This document shows positions 1 through 9,726 of a DNA stretch of 64,000 bases, in pieces (the first letter of the stretch is position 1; the number at the start of each line of letters is the position of its first letter). Position numbers and translations under genes: made by a program. The notes under the pieces were generated by a model. It did not search any database and was not told the origin of the DNA. It worked only from the letters and a program-made list of their open reading frames with translations. The stretch is from Stemphylium vesicarium (Eukaryota > Ascomycota > Dothideomycetes > Pleosporales > Pleosporaceae). The DNA is taken from NCBI GenBank assembly GCA_004380135.1, contig QXCR01000014.1, positions 186,001 to 250,000 on the forward strand. Reading direction: 5' to 3'.

Positions 1-1451
1 TAAGCTGGAGATGCTGCCGTCGATTGAACGCCTGCACAAGATGGGCTACAATCTTTTCGCCACCGCCGGAACTGCCGACTACATTCAAGAGCACGGCATC
101 CCAGTCAAGTTCTTGGAAGTCCTGTCTAGTGGTGAACACGATGAGCAAAAGCAAGAATACTCGCTCACCCAGCATTTGTCGAACAACCTCATTGATCTAT
201 ACATCAACCTGCCGTCAAGCAACCGCTTCCGTCGACCAGCCAACTATATGAGTAGGGGATACCGCACACGTCGTATGGCTGTGGATTACCAGACTCCTTT
301 AGTCACCAACGTGAAGAACGCTAAGTTGCTGATCGAGGCAATTGCCCGCCACTACGATATGGAGATCAGCAAGGTTGATTTCCAGGACTTTACCGCCGCC
401 CCTGGAGGACACGATCAATCTTCCGGACCCATGTCAAGCCTCAACGGCTCATTGTCTCTGTCTCAGCTACTCGCGAGGTCACCATTCAAGAGGGAGCACA
501 TCACTTCCGTCAAGCAGTTCTCCCGAGCTGATCTTCATTTGCTGTTCACCATTGCCCAAGAGATGCGTCTGGGTACTCAGCGGCAGGGCTGCCTCGATGT
601 TCTCAAGGGCCGCGTCCTCTGCACCATGTTCTGCGAGCCCTCGACCAGGACTTCTGCTTCTTTCGACGCCGCGATGAAGCGCCTGGGTGGTGAGGTCGTC
701 GTCATCAACGAGTCGGTCTCGTCTACTCAGAAGGGCGAGTCTATTGCGGACACCATCCGTACTTTGGGCTGCTACGGTGATGCCATCGTCCTCCGTCATC
801 CATCTGAGGAGTCCATCGACATCGCCACCAAGTTCTCTGACGTCCCGATCATCAACGCTGGTAACGGTAGCCGAGAGCACCCAACTCAAGCCCTCCTTGA
901 CATCTTTACCATCCGTGAGGAACTTGGAACGGTCAACGGCCTCAACATCACTTTCGTTGGTGACCTCAAGTACGGCCGCACGGTGCACTCCCTCTGTGAG
1001 CTTCTGTCTCACTACGATGTCACTGTCAACCTGGTCTCCCCGGAATCTCTTAGCATGCCCTCCGGTGTATGCAACGGTCTCAAGTCCCGCGGTCAACTGA
1101 ACAAGGTCACTACCGAGCTGAGCGACGAGATTGTCGCTGCTTCCGACGTCATCTACTGCACTCGTGTGCAGAAGGAGCGCTTCCCTGATGTCGCCAGCTA
1201 CGAGGCAGTCAAGGACGCTTTCGTCATCGACAACAAGCTGCTGAAGGGAGCCAAGGCCAACATGATTGTCATGCACCCGCTGCCAAGGAACAACGAGATC
1301 AACGAGGAGGTGGACTTTGACCCCAGGGCGGCATACTTCAGACAGGTACGTCAAATTTCCGCAAATGGAAAACACAATGCTGACAAAGATGCAGATGAGG
1401 TACGGACTGTACACCCGCATGGCGCTGCTCGCTATGGTCATGGCACCGTAG
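1..1451 (+). CDS. ura2: CAD-like multifunctional pyrimidine protein, C-terminal part (CPSase regulatory end plus aspartate transcarbamylase), 5' truncated by window
   Basis: The frame enters from the left edge (first complete codon at base 2). Residues encoded to about base 390 match the MGS-like allosteric domain that ends carbamoyl-phosphate synthase (FATAGTADY, FRRPANYMSRGY, TRRMAVDYQTPL). From about base 470 the protein is aspartate transcarbamylase: carbamoyl-phosphate loop EPSTRTSASF, then GNGSREHPTQALLD and VMHPLPRNNEI. It catalyses early steps of UMP synthesis in the cytosol. A 49 bp intron (1346-1394) near the 3' end restores the expected tail FRQ-MRYGLYTRMALLAMVMAP; unspliced, the frame would run to 1648 with unrelated residues. 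The pseudo-dihydroorotase domain (about 330 residues in yeast Ura2) is absent: only about 30 residues join the two parts. Family identity is very secure; the domain loss is seen directly. Confidence 0.95.
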
Positions 1452-1692
1452 GTGCATTTCCATGCGCACGACTTCATGGCAGGCGTTTGACGGTTTCACG
1501 AAAACGAACAAAGCAACAAAAGTTTTCCTTTACTACTTTCCTTTCGGGTTTATACCATGGTTTTTTCCCAAGCATAGACGGGCATCATGGACGCCCCGTA
1601 GATAGATACTTCAAAAGCATTTCCACGGAGTTTTGTAACACGACATAAGGGTATATATATGATGTATGATTATCACTATCAGGGTAGGGGGG

Positions 1693-1822
1693 AAGTTATT
1701 TCAGTTTTATTTCAATTGGTTTTGGTGTTTGGGTTTGGATCTGGGTTTGGATCGGTTTGGTATGGGTGTGTGGGGCGCTTAGCTCGGTTGTTTTGGGTTG
1801 GTTGGTTGGCTGGTTGGTTGGC
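1693..1822. repeat. GT/TTGG-rich low-complexity tract
   Basis: Strongly strand-biased sequence built from GGTTT and TTGG units, ending in a GGTT tetranucleotide run (about 1794-1822). It lies in the 3' flank between the CAD-like gene and the convergent SNARE gene. The rest of 1452-2118 shows no supported gene. Confidence 0.7.
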
Positions 1823-2118
1823 TCGTCGGTCTATTCGGCGCATCTTGGGAAAGAAAAGGTTATCATCAGGGAAAGAACCTGCATTGGGTGGTGTTTGGTT
1901 GGAATCGAGAATAATAGTAGTAGTTGATTTGAGACTGCTGATGGGGAAGAAAGACGCCAGACGCCTTGGCCCCCTAATGTGTACAATGAACAATACTGCA
2001 CGCCTGAAAGCGTGTTAATCTGCGCGCAAATGCCTGTTTCCTTAACTTCGTGGACGCTTCAAACATGGCTTGAGTTTTTTTTTTCGAAAGATGTTCGTCT
2101 CGAGAGTTCTGAGAGGGT

Positions 2119-2975
2119 CTAGTGACCGAGGCATCGGCTCCATCCTGTTGAATGTTAGCGTCCCAGTCTCTGTGCGATAGTTCTCAACGGAGACTTACCA
2201 GGTAGCCCACAGCCAAAACCAACAAACAAGTAGATTAAAAAGATGACGACGAGCGTCAGGAGCACCATCAACTTGACGTTCTTCCACCACATCCTCCTCT
2301 TCAACGTCCGACTCCTGACCCTGAAATCCCTCGCGTTCTCGCCCAGCCTACCCGTCTTATCTACCAACACACTCATGTGCTCGCCCCTTTCCAAGACGCG
2401 CTCAATGTTCTCCGTCATAATCTCGCGCACACCCTCAATCTCACGCTGCGCCGTCCTCAGCGCATCCTGCTGGCCAGCCTGAGTGCTGCCCTGCTCCATC
2501 ATCATGCGCTTAAGCGTGCCATTGAAGCTGGCACAGCCATACGGCGGCAAGTCATGGAAATTGGTGCTTCCCGTCTCAAACTCGGCGAAGAACTTCTTCT
2601 CGAGGTTAGTCAAAAAGCCAAAGGGGATGCGCTGGCCGAGGTCGCGCTCTGCGATGACGAGGAAAGTAAGACCGCCGGCTGTAGCCTGGTTGCTGGGGAA
2701 ATCCGAGGGCGACTTGACGAGGCAGTGGATGAAGAATTTGGATTGGTCGATCGTCTTGTGGGCGGACTTGTCGTGCGAGATGCGTGGCAGAACGAGGGAG
2801 ACGAGGGATGAGGCGTTGGATGAAGCGGAGGCTGTGTGTTCTGCGAGGACGGTGGTGTTGTGGGCTATGCATGCGCTGAGGGTGAGGCAGTTATTATCGT
2901 GACTGAAGATGATTGCTGGGATTGGAATAGGTGGGCTTACTAGAGCAACGGCGAGGATGTCGATGAAGACGCCAT
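2119..2975 (-). CDS. Longin-domain R-SNARE (VAMP7/Nyv1-like)
   Basis: Three exons: 2975-2941, 2875-2199 and 2144-2119 (introns 2940-2876 and 2198-2145), 245 residues. The N-terminal longin domain starts SSTSSPLLYACIAHNTTVLAEH. The SNARE motif (about residues 150-210) contains NIERVLERGE, whose arginine fits the zero-layer R of R-SNAREs. It is followed by RRMWWKNVK and a C-terminal membrane anchor (LMVLLTLVVIFLIYLFV). The last small exon gives the tail GCGLPGWSRCLGH, typical of the fungal family; without splicing the tail would be unrelated. Expected role: fusion at the vacuole/late endosome. ATG at 2975 is chosen because it gives a family-like N terminus, although the frame stays open upstream to 3437. 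Confidence 0.9.
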
Positions 2976-3558
2976 GTTGAAGGCTGGTCGTGGACGATGG
3001 AGCGGCACGGCACTGCGCTTTGTCGTTACTCGCTCTTTCAACTGTTTCTGGTTGGGTGGATGTAAAGCGGGTTTCGTAGGCGATATCAAGCCGAGAGAGA
3101 GTAGGGTATTTGTCTCGCTGGGCGGTGGGTTTACTGGGGAAGTAGTCGCGGGCGGAGGCGCAGGTGTTGATGGCGCGGAAGGAGCCCTACCACTAAAGCT
3201 GGGGATGCTGCCTCTAACCATGTGCGTCATAGCCAAGGGAAAACGCGTTGCGGCAGGTTGCTGCTGCGCTAATGCATGCGCAATTCCGGCTGGATCGCGC
3301 TTGCGATCTATGCTGCCGCGTTTGGATTTCTTTTTCTTTCTTGTGACTTCGCGTGTCTTGGGCGTGTCTCGATTGTGGGGTTTAGGTTTGCTTATGCTCC
3401 GCTTGTAAGAGGACGAGCTCGTAGCGCTTGGTGGCACCTAATTTTATCGCAATCGTTTGTTCCCCAATCTCGACATTTCCCATTTCCCATTTCCCCACAT
3501 TCTTTTCTTCGTTGCACCAACTCGGCTGCCCCCGTCTACTCCAGCGCGTCGAGTCGTC
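2976..3558. other. Divergent intergenic region between R-SNARE and POP5, with an in-frame upstream ORF
   Basis: 583 bp separating two divergent start codons. On the minus strand it holds an open frame (start at 3437) of 154 codons directly in frame with the SNARE start: basic and Ser/Pro-rich (a KKKKSKRG patch, then APSAPSTPAPPP). I treat it as 5' leader because R-SNAREs begin with the longin domain. No clear TATA box seen. Confidence 0.5.
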
Positions 3559-4163
3559 ATGGTTCGCGTCAAGAATCGCTATCTAGTCGTCAACTTTCTC
3601 TACCCCGAACCTGCCCCAAAGAGCAAGACGCAGCTCCCAGATCTCGTCCAAATTCACTCGCCTACACCTGATGCACTTAAGCAGGGCTTTATTGTACGCA
3701 TGATACGAGATGGTATCGAGGAACTGTTTGGCGATTATGGGGCGGGTATGGCGTCATCTGGGTTGAAAGGTATATTACATCAGTTCATTCTGCCGGATAT
3801 TGTACTGACGCTTGCGCAGTGAATTACTACTCCCCCTCGACCAGCACAGCCATAATCCGCTGCCCGCGCGACCACTACGAAATGGTCTGGGCGGCCCTCA
3901 CATACATCACTCGCCTCCCGAGGCCCCTCGATACACCCGTCGTAATTCGAGTCGTGCGAGTCAGCGGCACAATCAAGAAAGCAGAGGAAGAAGTCATTCG
4001 CCGGTCACAGCAGATTATCAAGAGAGCAAAAGCCTGGGATGGTGCGGGACAACTACCTATGCTACAAAGTGTGGAAAAGGCAGTGGATAAAGAGCGCAAG
4101 AATGAAGTCGAGGTGCTCGCTAGCGTTGACAACGGGAGCGAAAGTGAGGATATGAGTGAATAG
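3559..4163 (+). CDS. POP5: RNase P/MRP subunit Pop5
   Basis: Two exons, 3559-3769 and 3820-4163, 184 residues. The start MVRVKNRYLVVNFLYP is the characteristic Pop5 N terminus. The central RDGIEELFGDYGAG and, after the intron, STSTAIIRCPRDHYEMVWAALTYI form the Rpp14/Pop5 fold. The C terminus is acidic and unstructured (ESEDMSE). It is a protein subunit of the nuclear RNase P and RNase MRP ribonucleoproteins (tRNA 5' maturation, rRNA processing). Phase across the 50 bp intron joins GLK-V-NYYS cleanly. Upstream in-frame ATGs exist, but this one matches the family start. Confidence 0.93.
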
Positions 4164-4800
4164 GTGCGAGAACAAGACCGGCATTCGTGTTGGTGGACAT
4201 TCTCGTGCATACTCATCTGCAGTCCGAGACAGACATCTCGCTGTTACGAGGCTGGCCGCTGTATATTGGCCCGAGCCAAGCGGATGCAGAAACGCGACTT
4301 ACCTGCAATCAAGGGCTACGATGCCTGGTCCCCTCGGACCGTTGTATCTGCATCCAACTTTGCAAGGTGCAACACCCAAACCACGAGATCTTCAGCTTGT
4401 TCCAAGAAAAGCCTGGGAAAAGAGGAGCTTCAAGACCAGTCCAAGATCATGGAGGGCATTTTCCACCAAGATGGATATCCGAGGTTGCGAAGGCACCATG
4501 ACATGTCGAACAAGAACTCGAGTTCTTTAATAGAGGCCCGGCACGTACACGGCATTACTATAGATTGGGGGAAGCCCCGGCCTCTCGAAATAGCCTTAGA
4601 CATACGAAGAATGAAGGACTACACTGGCGCCATAGGGCACCATCGACGTATTGAAAAAGTTACGGTATGTTCATCTACTCTCCTGAAACTCAAGACGATC
4701 TCTGGGTATACATGAATGAAATCAATTATATACAGATTCTATTCGTACATATGGTCCCCCTTTGCCTGTACAAGATAAGGCAATATCCGACGAAAATATT
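4164..4800. other. Convergent intergenic region, no supported gene
   Basis: 637 bp between the stops of POP5 and SHE9. A 183-codon open frame begins at a GTG right after the POP5 stop but has no ATG start, no recognisable domain and no intron signals; I read it as 3' UTR sequence. Confidence 0.6.
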
Positions 4801-6560
4801 CTAATTTGGCCTAAACATGGCAATCAGAGTAGCAGTAATGACAGCCCCTGCTGCAGCACCCTGGAGAATAGCGGTAGTGTAGTCAATCCTCCTCATGGAA
4901 ATGACGCGCTCGCTCATGATGTCATTGGCGATGTAGCTTGCCTTTTCCTGCCATGTTTCCATTCGACTGTAAGGGCGGAAAGACGTGACGGCTTCTTGTG
5001 CAACGGCGATTTGCTCCTCGGGCGTGAGAGCCTCTTCCTCTGGGGCAAGCTTTTCGGCTTCAGGAATCGATGATTCGGGGATTGGTTCGACGCTGGCTTC
5101 GGTGACTGCTGCTGGGACCGCAGCTGGTTCTACGGTTGTCGGGACATCGTTTCCTTGGGTTGGTGACTCTTCAACGACTTCTTCGACTTCTTCGACTACA
5201 GTGGGCGCTGCCGCCTTTTGGGGTGCGTCTCTGTGCTCGACGAAACGATCAATCTCTTTCTCTATCGCTGCAAGTTCCTGCTTGGTGGTAGGGGTGGCGA
5301 TGGGTGCGACAGCGGCAGCAGAAGCAGACGCTGTTTCCATGGCAATCTTCTGTTGCGCCTCCAATGTGTTCTTGATCTCCCTGACCATCCTCCTCCTTCT
5401 CCAAGGTTCCAGGATTGCCAGACTGAGCAGCAGCAAGAAGATGTTGACACCCATCAGTCCGAATGTAACCCAAGTGCTGTTCCGACGAATCGTGTCACTC
5501 CAGATTTGCTCTTCATGGTATTGCGCGCGCTCCCTCTTCTCAAGCTGGGCCCTCGCATCTTCCAAAGCATTCTCGGCGTTTGCGACGGCGTCTTTGGCTT
5601 CGCGGACGGCTTGATCGTTAATGTGCTCGGACCGGATGAGGGCCATGTAGCGTTCGAGATCGCCATTCGACCACGAGTGTTTGCGTTCGAGGAGGGCAAC
5701 GACTTCTTTTTGGGACGTGGCCTGGTGGGCAAGGGCGGTATCGAGGGCTTGTTTCGCAGAGTCGATGGCTGAACGGCGGGCTTTTACGAGCTTTTCTAAG
5801 GAGATATTAGATGTGTGCCTCACCAAGCTGAGGGTGACTGCTTACCTTGCTCTTTGATTTCCCTTCGCAGAGCTTCCACGCCTGAGTAGTCGGTTCCGGT
5901 GTATGTGTTGACCTTTTGTGTGACGACGGCAAGCTTCGGTAGCAGCTCATCCATGGCCTCGGAGAAACGCTTGGAAAGGCTCCATCTCTGCTTCTCTTGG
6001 TGCGACGGCAGGTATTCGTCGGGAACACGGGCGATGGTATCTTGGGACTGGTCTTTCTTCGGTGCTTCAGGCTCTGGTGGGGGAGGTTCTGGGGCTTGAG
6101 TCGCTGGAGGTTCTTTCAGAGCTTCCACCGAGCTTTCTGCTGCTCGCTTGAGGGCCTTCTGGTCTTCCAGCAAGGCATCCAATCTTTTCTGTAGTCGCTT
6201 TTCATCTTCTGCTGATGGCGGGGTTCCGGATATGTTGTGCTGGGGTTGGATTTGGGGGGTTGATTTCGATTCTGCTGCGGGCGGCGGTGGCATTGGTATA
6301 GGATCTGATTGTTTCGGTGGCTTTCCATCTTCCCTCCATCTCGTCGAGCTTGAGACATTGCGTTGCGACCATGTTTCCGCTGTGTTGGCGCTCAATTGCA
6401 CTCTTCTTCCATGCCACCCCGACGCACCAGAAGCTGCGCGATGCTGACACCCCAAGCATGCCGACAAGGCGCTGCCTGCACCACGACTAGAAAGCCGTAA
6501 CGAAGGAGCTACCTTGTTAGCGATAAGCGAGCGTGAAGCATGCTGAAGCAGTGGCCTCAT
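4801..6560 (-). CDS. SHE9: Mitochondrial inner-membrane protein She9/Mdm33
   Basis: Two exons, 6560-5846 and 5795-4801 (50 bp intron), 569 residues. The N terminus is an Arg/Ser/Ala-rich mitochondrial presequence (MRPLLQHASRSLIANK). A proline-rich linker is followed by a long coiled coil (about residues 215-360, with RREIKEQEKLVKARRSAID crossing the splice). Transmembrane segments are TWVTFGLMGVNIFLLLLSLAIL and, at the C terminus, AGAVITATLIAMF. Between them lies an acidic Glu/Pro-rich region. Topology and coiled coil match fungal She9/Mdm33, which controls inner-membrane morphology in yeast. Its promoter is shared with the divergent HAD phosphatase gene. Confidence 0.92.
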
Positions 6561-6890
6561 TCTTGTCTCTTCCCTTCACATCAAGAGCGCAATGAGGGAT
6601 GGCGAATGACGAAAAAGCACCAATTGCGGACCCCCGAACCGGCGGCGGCGTCGGCGTCGGCGTCGCATCGAGCGCCCTGGCGTGCCAAGCGGCGTGGGGT
6701 GCGGCATGACGATCACTGGTCCATTTAGCATGTGTCCCTTAACTTGTTGACGCCGGGATTCCGATCAATGGTTTACCTAGTGCCCCTCCAACTTTGTAGA
6801 GACTGATTGTTGATTATCTGTCTTTCGTTTCTCGCACCTCTCGTAGACTATATACTTTCAGCAACACATCCACTTGTTCTTACGTTCAAG
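6561..6890. other. Divergent promoter region SHE9 / HAD phosphatase
   Basis: 330 bp between two start codons. Contains a short GGC/GTC-rich patch near 6640-6665 (ggcggcggcgtcggcgtcgg). No clear TATA box or factor site recognised. Confidence 0.5.
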
Positions 6891-7762
6891 ATGGGTTCCA
6901 TTGATTTGGCTGAGCTGCCCGCTATGAAGAGCGAACCCAAGGTATTACCCTCTATTCAAATCTATTTGCTTGACGTTGCGACTCGTACTAACATTACCAT
7001 CAGTTCATCTTCTTCACCGACTTCGACGGCACAATCACCCTTCAAGACTCCAATGACTTCATGACCGACAATATTGGCTACGGCCGCGAGAAGCGCCGCG
7101 CCGGAAACATCGCCTGCCTCAACGACGAAATCACTTTCCGCGACTCGTTCCGCGACATGATGGACAGCGTCACGAAGCCCTACGACCAATGCATTCAGTA
7201 CCTGGTCGACAACATCAAGCTGGACCCTGGCTTCAAGGCCTTCTTCGAGTGGTCGCTGGAGAACAACATTCCAGTCGTAGTACTGAGTTCTGGAATGGAG
7301 CCAGTCATCAAGGCGCTGCTGGAGAAGTTGGTCGGACCAAGCGCAAGCAAGATGCAGGTCCTTGGTAATAACGTTGGCGCGCGCGAGGGCAAGACCATCA
7401 ACGAGGAGGGCGGATGGCAGATTCTGTTCAAGCATCCCGACTCTGGCTTTGGCCACGACAAGTCTATTGAGCTGCGCAAGTACTCCTCGCTCCCCGAGAA
7501 CGTTCGCCCAACCATGTTCTACGCTGGCGACGGCGTGTCAGACTTGTCTGCTGCGCGCGAAACAGATCTACTCTTTGCTAAGAAGGGCCACGACCTGATC
7601 AGCTACTGTGCGCGAGAGGACGTTCCCTTCACAGTCTTCGAGGACTGGTCCAACATTCTGAGCAAGTGCAAGAGCATTGTAGAGGGTAAGACAACGGTCC
7701 AAGCCGCTGCTAAGGAGGGCTATGAGGCCTTCAAGAACGGCGAGGCGGGTCTTAAGGAATAG
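6891..7762 (+). CDS. HAD-superfamily phosphatase (Pyp1/YNL010W-like small-molecule phosphatase)
   Basis: Two exons, 6891-6941 and 7004-7762, 269 residues. HAD motif I FFTDFDGTITLQDSND holds the nucleophile Asp and general acid Asp. Motif II is VVLSSGM. A Lys follows in GHDKS, and motif IV is YAGDGVSDLSAAR. Residues such as EWSLENNIPVVVLSSGMEP and DLLFAKKGHDLISYC align closely with yeast Ynl010w/Pyp1, reported as a polyol-phosphate phosphatase of the HAD-IB group. Similar proteins are often annotated MtnX-like (methionine salvage), so the substrate is uncertain. Cytosolic, no targeting signal. The 17-codon first exon is supported by the consensus GTATTA..CAG intron. Confidence 0.88.
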
Positions 7763-8185
7763 ACGAGATTTCGGAGGTTTGATAAGAAATATCAGTCCTG
7801 ATAGTCGGGGATGTCTATGCTGTGGCGCAGCAGACGCAAAGTTTTCGCAGTATTCTTTTCCGTGCCGGGTCGATTCGCGAAGCTCGCGGTAGTGGCTGCG
7901 GCGTGGACGGGCGCGCGGGCTATGTGGGGAAGAGCGTCATTTCGCAAGGGATTGCCATAGATGGAAATGCTCATCGACAGCAAGAAGACGATAGACATCA
8001 TTACACGATTTAGACAATAGAATTGACGATTCCGATTGTTCAAAATAAAAAATGTACATTTTGAATCAAAGGCCGTGACTACATACCCGAATATTCGTAC
8101 AGACATGACATGAGAAACCGTGCTTTTTAAAGGGTATATATATATCGCAATACAAAGGAAAAAATTGGTAGTCCACCAGCATCCT
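7763..8185. other. Convergent intergenic region
   Basis: 423 bp between the phosphatase stop and the PTH11-like gene stop. A minus-strand ORF (ATG at 8001, stop at 7792, 69 codons) begins with a signal-peptide-like stretch, MMSIVFLLSMSISIYG. No family recognised, so it is not called as a gene. Confidence 0.5.
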
Positions 8186-9726
8186 TCAGCGGCTGACGTC
8201 AACTTCGGTCGTCCGGACAATGGTCAATCCCCTCGGCAGCATACTGCTCCTCCTTGGACCACATCCTGCCTCGTGACTCAGGACACTCTCGTCGCTCTCA
8301 CGGGCCAGGTCCCTTGCTCTGCCATATTCATCTCTCCCTCGACCAGCCTCAACAGTGTACATGTCCTTACCCAGTACCACGTCTTCTGCATACTGATCGC
8401 GTCCCGTGGATTGACTGGCCTCACTCATGTTCTTCATGGCAAAGCCGCTGCTGTGGTGGTGTTCACTTTGTTTGACATAGCCGTTTGAACGAAAGGGTGT
8501 GCTGTTGAGACCGTTGGAGCCGGCAGTTCGGCCTCTGGTAGCAATGGAGCGTACTTGTCCGAAGAAGCTTGCGAAAAGGGGCTTTATGGTCGGGAGGCAG
8601 GCGGCTATGATACCTACGTGCATCTCGACTCTGCAATGCTAGTCAGCCTTGTCATCTCCACTGTACGAGAGCAGTACATACTGTTGCCAAATGTAATACC
8701 ATGACCCATCACCAGACCAATCTGCGATCTTGAAGAAGTTGGCCTGCATCGGCGTCTTGTAGATGGCAACTGCAGATGCGAAAAGACCGAGACTGAGGAT
8801 GACTGCAAGGCCAATGCGCGTCTGGATGGTGACTTGGAGTTTCCAGACCATAGGGATGGGTATCAGGGCGAAGATCAGATCCGTTGCGATGTTAATGGAT
8901 GAGTTGAAGACACCGACATTCTTGAAGATGATCGGGTCGTAGCATTTTGCGTCTCTGCACCTATATTAGCGATTGCGACTAGTGATAACGAGACTATCAG
9001 TAGTACATACCCAACAGGCGGGCGCAAGTTGTAGTCCCATCCCGCTTGTACGGGGATGCACTGGAAGATGATGGCGAATGTGGAGCCAATGGTGAAGGCG
9101 GCGAGAAACACTGCAATCGTTGTCAGCCACTTGTACACTACGCGCAATTATACGAGGCTAGTCCGACCTACCCAACATGCCAATCAGAAATGGTCGCCAT
9201 TTTGTTCTATCCGCCAGTCGTAGCAAGAAAAAGCCGATTGACAACTTGATGAAGCTGTACGCGGAGATGATGAGGATCGAGTAAAAGTACATGATCTTGA
9301 AGAAGGGGAAAACATTCTCCATTGGAAAGGCTTCGGCATGCTTTCCCAGTCCAAGATCAATGACCTTTAAGAAAAGCCCCAAAGTCGCTGCGCTTATAGC
9401 CTGTGGGATAAGAACTTAGTGACGGGTTCAATGTCTCGCGCTCACAAGATGACTTGACATACCATTGCGATCGCCATCATAGCGTCTGTATTCAGTCAGT
9501 AATGCCAGTAGGTCAGTGGAGTTTACATACCATCCCAGCCAAACGTTTTCAACATGAAGATCCGCACATAGAACCGCAGAAGCACCGCAGTGCTGGAAAG
9601 TGCGAACAAGGGGCCCTCTACAGCCATCAGGTGTGCGGCCTGGTTCTCCGCCATATATTCTGGTGATCTGATTGGCGCTGGGGGCGGTGCCCCTCCCTGC
9701 CTCGACATAAGAAGATGGTGCGCCAT
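8186..9726 (-). CDS. PTH11-like integral membrane protein (fungal rhodopsin-type 7-TM domain)
   Basis: Six exons: 9726-9531, 9485-9463, 9400-9172, 9110-9011, 8954-8682 and 8630-8186, 421 residues. Seven hydrophobic segments and family motifs are seen: FGWDDAMM after TM1, KLSIGFFLLRL, FQCIPVQAGWD, DAKCYDP, INIATDLIFALIPIPMVWKLQV, and VEMHVGIIAACLPTIKPLF before TM7. The tail of about 150 residues is Ser/Arg-rich and cytoplasmic. There is no CFEM domain. Proteins of this group are candidate G-protein-coupled receptors for surface sensing. The acceptor of exon 5 is ambiguous by 6 bp (8961/8955). A tiny 23 bp exon 2 is needed to keep the frame. Function beyond the family is unknown. Confidence 0.85.

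Noticed and set aside
479..1477. 332-codon ORF antisense to the aspartate transcarbamylase part
   Set aside because: Mirror of a strongly coding sequence; no domain or start context of its own.
4164..4715. 183-codon ORF right after POP5
   Set aside because: Starts at GTG, low-complexity mix of residues, no homologous motif; consistent with 3' UTR.
9138..9171. 34 bp intron in the PTH11-like gene (acceptor at 9138)
   Set aside because: Too short for these fungi and would insert extra residues into a membrane helix; the acceptor at 9111 gives a 61 bp intron and the family-typical helix.
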